Source: JAHJRJ01 sp037443685
GTDB taxonomy: Bacteria; Bacteroidota; Ignavibacteria; UBA10030; BY39
DNA length: 54,813 bases
Assembly: GCA_037443685.1 (NCBI GenBank)
Contig: JBBINX010000007.1
Location: 1 to 54,813, forward strand
Reading direction: 5' to 3'
Within the stretch, counting starts at the first letter, position 1. Every line of letters starts with the position of its first letter. The notes under the pieces were generated by a model that was not told the origin of the DNA, did not search any database, and worked only from the letters and a program-made list of their open reading frames with translations. Shown here piece by piece: positions 19,573 through 27,034 of the stretch. The position numbers and the translations under genes are program-made.

Positions 19573-20256
19573 TTAAAAGTTTACAATAATTACTTTTTTA
19601 TCTCGCAATGCTTTGCTGCTCGTTCCGGCAACAAATATATCTTTAATTATCATTTCTCTATACTTACCATAAAGTTGAGCTTGTTTTAATTCGTTCACTA
19701 AGTCTCCCCCTTTTAGCACGACGAGGGTAGAACTAATATTGCTTGTACTATATTTTTTTACAAATGGGTACGACCATTTAATCAAATCTTTTAATGGGGC
19801 TACTGCTCGACTTAGAATGATATCGTAATGGTTTACATGTTCTTTATTTAAATTTTCAACACGAGACCAAATAGCACTTGTATTTTTCAATTCAAGTTTA
19901 GAAATAAATTCGTTTATAGCGTTGATCTTTTTTTTAATAGAATCAACGAGTGTTAAATTGATTTCGGGTAACAGAATTTTTATAGGTATTCCGGGTAAAC
20001 CACCACCAGTTCCTAAGTCAAGTATTAAAGCTTTTCGGGGAAAGCTCACATTAAGAATAATCGAAACCGAGTGGATAATATGATTTTCCCATATATTATC
20101 TATATCTTTCCTGGAAATTAAATTAACAACATTATTTTTTTGTAAAAGTAAATTAACATACGCTTCCATTTGATCGAGTTGAGTATTATTAACTTCGATA
20201 CCATTTAGTTCTGCAATTTTCTTAAAATAAAGTTTGTCTTGAATAATATTTTCCAT
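19573..20256 (-). CDS. rsmG: 16S rRNA (guanine527-N7)-methyltransferase
   Basis: A 227-residue class I methyltransferase with SAM motif ILDLGTGGGLPGIPIKI and the downstream SRAVAPL segment of RsmG (GidB). It methylates G527 of 16S rRNA. It follows mnmG by 22 nt, and that gap is filled by a parS-like palindrome. The mnmE-mnmG-rsmG order is conserved near many bacterial replication origins. Confidence 0.94.
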   Translation of the reverse strand: MENIIQDKLYFKKIAELNGIEVNNTQLDQMEAYVNLLLQKNNVVNLISRKDIDNIWENHIIHSVSIILNVSFPRKALILDLGTGGGLPGIPIKILLPEINLTLVDSIKKKINAINEFISKLELKNTSAIWSRVENLNKEHVNHYDIILSRAVAPLKDLIKWSYPFVKKYSTSNISSTLVVLKGGDLVNELKQAQLYGKYREMIIKDIFVAGTSSKALRDKKVIIVNF

Positions 20257-20262
20257 AAGTTC

Positions 20263-20276
20263 GTTTCACGTGGAAC
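20263..20276. other. parS-like centromere site 1
   Basis: GTTTCACGTGGAAC, one substitution from a perfect palindrome, fills the 22-nt gap between the mnmG stop and the rsmG start. With its flanks it agrees with 14 of 16 positions of the ParB-binding consensus TGTTnCACGTGAAACA on the reverse strand. Variants with GGAAC are known in functional parS sites. Confidence 0.78.
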
Positions 20277-20278
20277 TA

Positions 20279-22186
20279 TTATCGATGTAAATACACCATC
20301 AGTGCGGATATGTCGGCAGAAGTAACTCCAGGAACCCTAGATGCCTGCCCAATTGATTGTGGTTTTATCTTGTTTAACATTTCTCTACCTTCTTTTGAGA
20401 TAGCTTTCATCCTATTAAAATCGTAATTAATTGGTATTGGAATTGACTCTAATTGCTCAAATTTCTTAATTTGCTCATTCTGCCGGTGAATATAACCCTC
20501 GTACTTTATTTCGATGTCTACCTGTTCAAAAACTTGGTTTCTTATTCGTTCGTCTAACAATTCAAATCTCTCAACCAATTCAATATTTCTCAAAGAGGTT
20601 AAGTTCAACAGATCTTTCATTTTAGTATTGGTTCGTTTAAGTGCTTGATATAAGCTGTCTTTTTGGATAAATGGCATTTCGCCGATAGATGTTAAATAGG
20701 AGTTTATCTCCTGAGGTGAAATATATTTTGTTTTAAGAAATTTAAGAAATTCGCCTATCCAGATTTCTTTTAAACGAAGTCTCTGATAAGCTGTTTCGGG
20801 TATTAATCCAAATTGGTATCCATACTTCATCAACCTTTTATCTGCGTTATCTTGACGGAGAATCAATCTGTATTCAGCTCGTGATGTAAACATCCTGTAT
20901 GGTTCATCAGAACCGATATTAATTAAATCATCTATTAGAACGCCGATATATGCTTCAGAACGTTTCAGTATAAATGGCTCCTTGTTTTGAATTTGCAAAG
21001 CTGCATTGATACCCGCGACGATACCTTGGGCGGCAGCTTCTTCGTATCCTGATGTACCATTTATTTGTCCTGCAAAATATAGACCTTTGATAAGCTTGGT
21101 TTCTAATGTGTGTTTTAATTGATACGTTGGGAAATAGTCATACTCCACTGCGTAACCAGGACGTAATAATTTTACATTTTCTAGCCCGGGTATTGTCCTA
21201 AGAGCTCTTTCTTGTACATCGGCTGGGAGACTTGAGGAAAAGCCATTAACATATACAACATTAGTATTGTATCCTTCTAATTCTAAAAATATTTGGTGTC
21301 TCTCTTTATCTTCAAACCTGTAAATTTTATCTTCAATAGAAGGACAGTACCTAGGACCCTTCCCTTTAATAACTCCTGTAAATAACGGAGATTTGTCGAA
21401 TCCTGTTTTAAGGATATCGTGGGTTTTTGGGTTAGTAAAAGTTAAATACATTGGAATCAGCTGATTTGTAATCTTGTCAGTTTGAAATGAAAACGGCATT
21501 GGTGGATCATCGCTTTTATGGATTTCAACTTTAAAAAGGTCGATAGTATTAAAATCAATTCTTGGTGGTGTGCCGGTCTTCAGTCGGCCGCACTCAAATC
21601 CTAATTTTTCGAGGTTTCCACTCAAATTATTTGCAGCTTGTTCTCCGTACCGACCGCCAACTGTAGTTTCCAATCCAGTATACATTATTCCTCGTAGAAA
21701 TGTTCCTGCGCAAATAATCACAGAATGACCGAATATTATTCTTTCTTTGTGTGTTTTTACGCCCTTGACCAATATTTGTCCGGCACTCGGCTTTTCGGTA
21801 ATCACTTCATCAACGATATCTGCTAAAATATCTAGTCCATCTTGATCAAAAACCCGCCGTTTCGATTCGTTGGAATATGCTTGTCTATCGGATTGGCAAC
21901 GTGGTGACCATACCGCAGGACCTTTTGATTTATTAAGCATTTTAAACTGGATACCAGTAGTATCGGCAATTTTTGCCATTTCGCCACCTAGAGCATCTAT
22001 TTCTCGCACAAGGTGCCCTTTCGCAGCGCCACCTATTGCAGGATTACAAGACTCTTCACCGATTTTAGATATATCCATGGTTATCATAACGGTTTTTAAG
22101 CCCATTCGAGCGGTAGCTAACCCCGCTTCAATTCCCGCGTGTCCACCGCCAACTACAATCACATCATATTTATTTGCCAAATTCAT
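20279..22186 (-). CDS. mnmG: tRNA uridine 5-carboxymethylaminomethyl modification enzyme MnmG
   Basis: A 635-residue FAD protein. The dinucleotide motif VVGGGHAGIEAG is at 11-22, followed by CNPAIGGAAKGHLVREIDALGG, GLYFAGQINGTSGYEEAAAQG and FTSRAEYRL, all diagnostic for MnmG (GidA). With MnmE it installs the cmnm5 group on wobble U34 of several tRNAs. Length is normal for the family. It lies between mnmE and rsmG with only 23- and 22-nt gaps, each carrying a parS-like site. Confidence 0.97.
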   Translation of the reverse strand: MNLANKYDVIVVGGGHAGIEAGLATARMGLKTVMITMDISKIGEESCNPAIGGAAKGHLVREIDALGGEMAKIADTTGIQFKMLNKSKGPAVWSPRCQSDRQAYSNESKRRVFDQDGLDILADIVDEVITEKPSAGQILVKGVKTHKERIIFGHSVIICAGTFLRGIMYTGLETTVGGRYGEQAANNLSGNLEKLGFECGRLKTGTPPRIDFNTIDLFKVEIHKSDDPPMPFSFQTDKITNQLIPMYLTFTNPKTHDILKTGFDKSPLFTGVIKGKGPRYCPSIEDKIYRFEDKERHQIFLELEGYNTNVVYVNGFSSSLPADVQERALRTIPGLENVKLLRPGYAVEYDYFPTYQLKHTLETKLIKGLYFAGQINGTSGYEEAAAQGIVAGINAALQIQNKEPFILKRSEAYIGVLIDDLINIGSDEPYRMFTSRAEYRLILRQDNADKRLMKYGYQFGLIPETAYQRLRLKEIWIGEFLKFLKTKYISPQEINSYLTSIGEMPFIQKDSLYQALKRTNTKMKDLLNLTSLRNIELVERFELLDERIRNQVFEQVDIEIKYEGYIHRQNEQIKKFEQLESIPIPINYDFNRMKAISKEGREMLNKIKPQSIGQASRVPGVTSADISALMVYLHR

Positions 22187-22192
22187 TTTATT

Positions 22193-22206
22193 GTTTCACG
22201 TGAAAC
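22193..22206. other. parS-like centromere site 2
   Basis: GTTTCACGTGAAAC is a perfect 14-bp palindrome in the 23-nt gap between mnmE and mnmG. Including flanks it matches 15 of 16 positions of TGTTnCACGTGAAACA. Identity and position beside mnmG argue for a chromosomal ParB-binding site. Confidence 0.85.
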
Positions 22207-22209
22207 TTG

Positions 22210-23607
22210 TTATTTACCAATGCAGAATTTTGAAAAAATGTCATTTAATATATCGTCAGTTGTAACTTCACCCGTAATAGTTCCGAGTGAATTTATTGCA
22301 GCGCGAATATCAATCGAAATAAATTCACCGCTTAAATTATTATTTACGCTAACCATAGCTAACTCTAAACTTTTTTTAGCATTAACCAATTCCTGACGAT
22401 GTCTTTCAGCGGATATTAATATTCCTCCTTCGGGAGGTAATGGGTTGTTTGAAAACACTGTATCAAATGCTAATTTCTTCAACACATGAATTCCAGTGCC
22501 CGTAATAGCAGAAACTTGTCCAATAGGAAAAACTTGAAATTGTGATGAAATTGGGTTAAGTAGCAATTTTTCTTTTTGAACCAAGTCGATTTTATTGAGA
22601 ACAATTAAAACAGTTTTTCCGTCAGATATTAGTTGATTTATCAATCTAACTTCTTCTTCAAAAGTGTCTTGACTGATATCCACTAAAAATAATACAATAT
22701 CAGATTCTTTAATTTTTTTATGTGACCTCCGAACGCCTTCAATTTCAATATTATCAATCGACGAACGAATTCCAGCAGTATCAGTCAATTTAAATAAAAT
22801 ACCATTGATGATAAAGTTTTCTTCAATAATATCTCGTGTTGTACCAGGATGTGGCGTAACGATTGCGCGATCTTCTCCAAGTAATAGATTCAATAAACTT
22901 GACTTTCCAGAATTGGGTCTTCCGGCGATAACTACTTTTATTCCTTCGCGACAGAGTCTCCCTTGTTGATATGTATCTATTAGGTTTTGAAGTTTTGATA
23001 AAATATTTAATAATGTTTCAATTATTGAGCTTTTTTCAGTTAAAATGATGTTTTCTTCGACAAAATCCAATTCTAACTCAATCAAACCAATTAAGTTGAT
23101 AAGTTGTGAATTAATGTTGATAATTTTATGGGATAGATTTCCCTCTAATTGAGAAATTGAAACCTTGTGGGCTAAATCTGAACGTGCTTTAATCAGATCA
23201 GCAACAGCCTCAGCTTGTGCGAGGTCGATTTTTCCGTTCAAAAAAGCTCTTTTTGTAAATTCGCCTGGTTTCGCCATGCGGATGCCAGAATCCAAAATTA
23301 TTTGTAGAATTTTATTAGTAACAAACCACCCACCGTGACAATTAATTTCTACCATATCTTCAGAAGTATAAGAGTTCGGATTCCTGAATACGGAAACCAA
23401 TACCTCATCAATAGCTTCCTCGCTGTGGTTTGTGATGCATCCGAAATGTATTGTATGAGAATTTGCTGCGGCAAGGTGGATTTTTCCTTTAAATATTTTA
23501 TCAATAAGCTCTATACATCCATCACCGCTAACGCGTACTATTGAAATCGCACCCTCACCTACCGGAGTAGATATTGCTGCTATTATTTCTTGATTGTATT
23601 TTAACAT
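22210..23607 (-). CDS. mnmE: tRNA modification GTPase MnmE
   Basis: A 465-residue protein with the N-terminal THF-binding domain (PVGEGAISIVRVSG), a helical domain, an inserted Ras-like G domain (GRPNSGKSS at 229-237, TPHPGTTRD, DTAGIR at 276-281, NKID) and the C-terminal catalytic FCIGK end at 461-465. It acts with MnmG on tRNA wobble uridine. It is first in the minus-strand unit mnmE-mnmG-rsmG. Its upstream region holds a small hairpin, TTCAGATA (23670-23677) with TATCTGAA (23686-23693), of unknown role. Confidence 0.97.
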   Translation of the reverse strand: MLKYNQEIIAAISTPVGEGAISIVRVSGDGCIELIDKIFKGKIHLAAANSHTIHFGCITNHSEEAIDEVLVSVFRNPNSYTSEDMVEINCHGGWFVTNKILQIILDSGIRMAKPGEFTKRAFLNGKIDLAQAEAVADLIKARSDLAHKVSISQLEGNLSHKIININSQLINLIGLIELELDFVEENIILTEKSSIIETLLNILSKLQNLIDTYQQGRLCREGIKVVIAGRPNSGKSSLLNLLLGEDRAIVTPHPGTTRDIIEENFIINGILFKLTDTAGIRSSIDNIEIEGVRRSHKKIKESDIVLFLVDISQDTFEEEVRLINQLISDGKTVLIVLNKIDLVQKEKLLLNPISSQFQVFPIGQVSAITGTGIHVLKKLAFDTVFSNNPLPPEGGILISAERHRQELVNAKKSLELAMVSVNNNLSGEFISIDIRAAINSLGTITGEVTTDDILNDIFSKFCIGK

Positions 23608-23811
23608 TAATGTTATTTAATTTACTAAAATTTGTTAGGTTAAGCAATTAGTAAGAATAAGACCAAATTTTCAGATACATTTAAATATCTGAACTATTGA
23701 GCAAATAAATAAATGATAAATGTGGGTGGGGCACTTTGGGGTGGATGTCAAAATATTTATACAAGATAACTTGTCTCTTTAACGCGGTCTTTAGCCGCTC
23801 ATAATAGAAAT

Positions 23812-23842
23812 AAAAAAAAGCCATACTTTTTATAGTATGGCT
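23812..23842 (-). terminator. intrinsic terminator of tRNA-Pro
   Basis: Read on the minus strand, an 8-bp stem AGCCATAC/GTATGGCT (23835-23842 with 23819-23826) is followed by a run of about eight T, directly after the tRNA 3' end. Confidence 0.85.
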
Positions 23843-23847
23843 TTTAG

Positions 23848-23922
23848 TCGGAACGGCGGGATTTGAACCCGCGACCCCTTGCACCCCAAGCAAGTGCGCT
23901 AGCCGGGCTGCGCTACGTTCCG
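23848..23922 (-). tRNA. tRNA-Pro (GGG anticodon)
   Basis: A 75-nt cloverleaf folds by eye. The acceptor CGGAACG pairs with CGTTCCG, the D stem GCGC pairs with GCGC, the anticodon stem is CTTGC/GCAAG with loop TTGGGGT (anticodon GGG), and the T arm is GCGGG-TTCAAAT-CCCGC. The discriminator is A and CCA is not encoded. The leading C of the acceptor is typical of bacterial tRNA-Pro. A terminator follows at once, so it is probably a single-gene transcript. Confidence 0.95.
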
Positions 23923-24069
23923 AGTATAGATTATTTAGTTTTGTATTTTGTAACACTTGCAAAGCCTATACAGCTTCTTCTAGGCTTGTATATTTTGCAA
24001 TACGAATTATTTCTACGATAATGTCTGCGTGATATTTATTAGACACTCTTTATCAGCTCAATATAATAC

Positions 24070-24468
24070 TTACTGTGTCAACCTTACTAACATCTCTTCA
24101 AAGAACCTTTTTATCTCAATTAAATCGTTCCGTAAACGATTTTCGATAGGTTTCGGCGGAGCTTCTGTTTGCTCGGTAATCGGAGGTATTAACTCAAGCT
24201 GCTCGCCCCCCTCATCGTTAGGAATATACGATTGTAAAACCTGCTTGGCACCCTCAATAGTGTAGCGCTCGTCCCTCAACAGCTTTTTTATATGCAAAAT
24301 CGTTTTAATATCACGGTTTGTATAAATTCGATTGCCTGCACGATTTTTTGCCGGCTGAAGATGTTCGAATTCAGATTCCCAATATCTTAAAACATATTGT
24401 TCAAGGTCTGTTATTTTACTAACCTCGCTAATTGAGTAGTAAAGTTTTTTTATGCCGAGTTGTTTCAT
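24070..24468 (-). CDS. MerR-family transcriptional regulator
   Basis: A 132-residue protein starting with a MerR-type winged helix: YYSISEVSKITDLEQYVLRYWESEF, then NRAGNRIYTNRDI and a helix ending TIEGAKQVL. The C-terminal ~50 residues are short and acidic/proline-rich with a probable coiled segment and no ligand-binding domain or metal-binding Cys. Such short MerR proteins are common near core genes in Bacteroidota and their targets are usually unknown. It is 67 nt behind acpS on the same strand. Confidence 0.88.
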   Translation of the reverse strand: MKQLGIKKLYYSISEVSKITDLEQYVLRYWESEFEHLQPAKNRAGNRIYTNRDIKTILHIKKLLRDERYTIEGAKQVLQSYIPNDEGGEQLELIPPITEQTEAPPKPIENRLRNDLIEIKRFFEEMLVRLTQ

Positions 24469-24535
24469 ATAACACTCACAATGTTTGTAAAATACAATTG
24501 TATAATAAGCAAATTCAGATTTAAAGGCAAACGGT

Positions 24536-24910
24536 TCAATTCATGCTTTCTATAATCACAAACGCTATTACAACAGTTTCAGAGTGTGAAATAGAGATGA
24601 AAACTTTTTGCTCTGTGAGTAATTCTTTCATTTTTCCAGACAATATAATGGCCGGTTTGCCAGAGGGGTCGTTCGTAACTTCCACGTCTTTCCACCTAAA
24701 CCCGCTGCTCCACCCGGTTGAAATCGCTTTTGCTACGGCTTCTTTTGCGGCGAACCGTGCGGCAAGGTGCTGTACAAATTCTTTTTTCGATTGTGCGTAT
24801 TGTAGCTCGGTTTCAGTAAAAACTTTTTCCAAAAACCTGTTACCGTAGTCATTAACTGATTTTTTGAATCGCACAATTTCTACAACATCTATTCCTATCC
24901 CCGAAATCAT
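24536..24910 (-). CDS. acpS: holo-[acyl-carrier-protein] synthase
   Basis: A 4'-phosphopantetheinyl transferase of ~124 residues with the metal-binding GIGIDVVEIVRF start and the RFAAKEAVAKAI motif. It transfers phosphopantetheine from CoA to ACP. I place the start at ATG 24910, the usual family N-terminus; a GTG at 24919 that overlaps the upstream HAD stop (GTGA) is an equally plausible coupled start and adds three residues. Confidence 0.93.
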   Translation of the reverse strand: MISGIGIDVVEIVRFKKSVNDYGNRFLEKVFTETELQYAQSKKEFVQHLAARFAAKEAVAKAISTGWSSGFRWKDVEVTNDPSGKPAIILSGKMKELLTEQKVFISISHSETVVIAFVIIESMN

Positions 24911-24915
24911 ATTCT

Positions 24916-25599
24916 TCACAATATATTTTCTGATTTAACAATTTCTATTAACTCTTGGACATCGTCGATTTCATAATCGGCACCGGAGTTTATGGTTCCA
25001 AATGTATCACCGTATCGTGCAAAAACTGTTTTCATACCAACTTTTGCAGCACCGACAACATCGCGCTCAGCCCAATCTCCAACCATCAGAGCTTCGCCCC
25101 CATTCACACCGAGTGCATCAAGAACCTTTTGAAACGGTACTGGACTTGGCTTTCTCTCACCAGTGTCATCGAACGTAACGATACAATCGAATATATGATG
25201 AAGGTTTAGATAACAAAGCCGCAGCCAAGCTTCTCGTGAAGGTGCATCTGATACTACCGCTAATTTCATCCCTAACTTTGTAAGCTCTATTAGTGTTAAA
25301 TAAACGTGTGGATAAGGAACTAATGCAGCTTCGCGAGCACGACGGTATGCAATTATTCCTGCTGATAATATTTTATAATCAACTTTCTGAAAGATATCGT
25401 ACATCAACTGGTCGAACACACTCTGAAATTCCATTCCGCGTTCTTTATAGATAGCATCGATACGTGAGTGAACTTCCGCTTTCGGTAACTGTAAACCCGC
25501 ATCTATCATCGAGTTAACGGCAGCGTCTATCGCGAGACGTTTCATTGCCATAAAATCTACTAACGTATTGTCCAAATCGAATACTACTGCACGTATCAT
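24916..25599 (-). CDS. HAD-superfamily hydrolase
   Basis: A 227-residue phosphatase-like protein. Motif I is FDLDNTLVD (8-16), motif II lies in AVVSDAP, and motif III/IV is RKPSPVPF...VGDWAERDVVGAAKVGM. The alpha-helical cap between motifs I and II makes it a subclass I enzyme, similar to phosphoglycolate phosphatase and YjjG-type nucleotidases. Substrate not deducible. It overlaps the 100-residue gene upstream by 4 bp (ATGA) and touches acpS downstream. Confidence 0.87.
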   Translation of the reverse strand: MIRAVVFDLDNTLVDFMAMKRLAIDAAVNSMIDAGLQLPKAEVHSRIDAIYKERGMEFQSVFDQLMYDIFQKVDYKILSAGIIAYRRAREAALVPYPHVYLTLIELTKLGMKLAVVSDAPSREAWLRLCYLNLHHIFDCIVTFDDTGERKPSPVPFQKVLDALGVNGGEALMVGDWAERDVVGAAKVGMKTVFARYGDTFGTINSGADYEIDDVQELIEIVKSENIL

Positions 25600-25898
25600 T
25601 TTATTTTTTCCTTCTTGATTCGGTTTTTTTCTGCTTCACCCTGTTTGCGTACAACCTCATCTTCGATATATTGGCGCACCGCCGGTTTCAAAAAAACATT
25701 CTCGAGGCCGATTTCATAAATTCCTTGCGCTAATACCGAAGCTTTTCGATTATCAAATATTTTTTTATTAACCACAAGAATTTTTTGGGTTTTCAAAATG
25801 CAAAATCCACCGTCAAAATCTCCTTTTTCATATCTTACTTTGATTCCGAGTTGGGCGGCTAATTCTTCTAATTCTTTTAATAATATTTCCTGATTCAT
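25596..25898 (-). CDS. conserved hypothetical protein (100 aa)
   Basis: I do not recognise a named family, though the pattern RYEKGDFDGGFCILK, then KILVVNKK and FLKPAVRQYIEDE, looks like a short conserved protein of this bacterial group. It is soluble, without signal peptide or membrane segment, with a Lys/Glu-rich tail. The start is ATG 25898, overlapping the upstream stop as ATGA, rather than the longer open frame. It ends in a second ATGA overlap with the HAD gene, so the three genes are translationally coupled. Confidence 0.72.
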   Translation of the reverse strand: MNQEILLKELEELAAQLGIKVRYEKGDFDGGFCILKTQKILVVNKKIFDNRKASVLAQGIYEIGLENVFLKPAVRQYIEDEVVRKQGEAEKNRIKKEKIK

Positions 25899-26434
25899 AC
25901 CGATGTGTCGTTCCGTTTTAACGGTTGAAAAATTACTAACCAGATGATGGTATAATAACAAAACTGAGCAATTATAGGTACGCCCGACAATGCAGCTATT
26001 CTGTGAATTAGCAATTTCCTGAATTCAACCAGCTCACCTTGCGTGAACAAGTCTTGATATATCATCCTGCCGTCTAACACCAATGTGTAAATTTCGACTG
26101 GTGTAAAGAGATAAAATAAAATTGCGCTCATCATTAGCCAACCATTCTGTCTCAATTTTAACCGTGTCGTTGCTAAAAATGATATTCCAGCCATCCAGAC
26201 AACGACGTATGAGATAAATATGATGATAGAACTTTTTGCTATCAACCCAAAAATGGAACGTTCTACCAATGGATTGATATTTGGCTCAAAGTCGAGTGTT
26301 CCCATAATTAGAATATCGTTTCCGATTACGGCTCTGATATTTATTCCACCGAGCCAAAAAATTGTTCCGATAAGGATAACTAATAGAGAAACTTTGGCAG
26401 TTCGAGTTTCTTCTGGTATAGGTATTTGATTCAT
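25895..26434 (-). CDS. predicted integral membrane protein (179 aa)
   Basis: Four to five hydrophobic segments are visible: about residues 14-32, 68-88, 100-118 and 155-172. There is a cytoplasmic-looking polar N-terminus and no motif I can assign. It heads the coupled minus-strand cassette membrane protein / 100-aa protein / HAD hydrolase / acpS. The stop overlaps the next start by 4 bp. Function unknown. Confidence 0.7.
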   Translation of the reverse strand: MNQIPIPEETRTAKVSLLVILIGTIFWLGGINIRAVIGNDILIMGTLDFEPNINPLVERSIFGLIAKSSIIIFISYVVVWMAGISFLATTRLKLRQNGWLMMSAILFYLFTPVEIYTLVLDGRMIYQDLFTQGELVEFRKLLIHRIAALSGVPIIAQFCYYTIIWLVIFQPLKRNDTSV

Positions 26435-26536
26435 GTTGGAATAAAATAAAATAATTTAAGAATATTTCCAAAATGTTGGAATTCTTGATTTTTATTGTAA
26501 TACTTCAGATATTTTAACATTATGAGGGTTATTGCT

Positions 26537-27034
26537 ATGAAAAAGATTATCATTACACTATTAATCATATCTATTGCAGGGTGCAGTTCGCAGAAGCCTG
26601 TATTTAAAAACGAGGATAAAGTTGTACAGGATACGGTAAAAGTTGAGCGAGCAGTTCTGCAACCAACTTTGAACGCGTCGACAGCAATCAAAGAAAACAG
26701 CACACTCGTTGCAGCCGTTGTTGACTCGGTTGAATCGTTAGACAGCATAGGATATAAAATCATAGCACGGCTGCAGACTGCTATCCCGGCGTTGTCACAC
26801 GAAAGCATACTTGAGCCAGGACAAACCATCACAATTTATCCTGCTTTTATACTGAACGAAAATAAAGAAATAGATGCTGGAAATCTTACCAACAACAAAC
26901 TTATAGAATTAAGGACGATAAAACGAAAAGGATATTTTATCGGCAATGTCAGTTTAGCGGCTGATAATAAATATTACATCACGGCGGTAGAAGTGTTTTC
27001 GAATCCTCCTGAAGAGATTAATAATGAATTTTAA
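26537..27034 (+). CDS. predicted lipoprotein (165 aa), unknown
   Basis: A lipoprotein signal peptide ends in the lipobox SIAG-C16. The mature part is polar, with no recognised domain; its C-terminal half looks beta-rich. ATG 26537 is chosen over ATG 26522 because it gives a clean signal peptide (KKIIITLLIISIAGC). Its end overlaps the start of the large Asp-box protein by 11 nt, so the two are co-translated and probably work at the same surface. Confidence 0.7.
   Translation: MKKIIITLLIISIAGCSSQKPVFKNEDKVVQDTVKVERAVLQPTLNASTAIKENSTLVAAVVDSVESLDSIGYKIIARLQTAIPALSHESILEPGQTITIYPAFILNENKEIDAGNLTNNKLIELRTIKRKGYFIGNVSLAADNKYYITAVEVFSNPPEEINNEF

Noticed and set aside
23681..23962. A 93-codon minus-strand ORF spanning the tRNA gene.
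   Set aside because: It is a translation of tRNA-Pro and its terminator, with no start signal or protein-like content.
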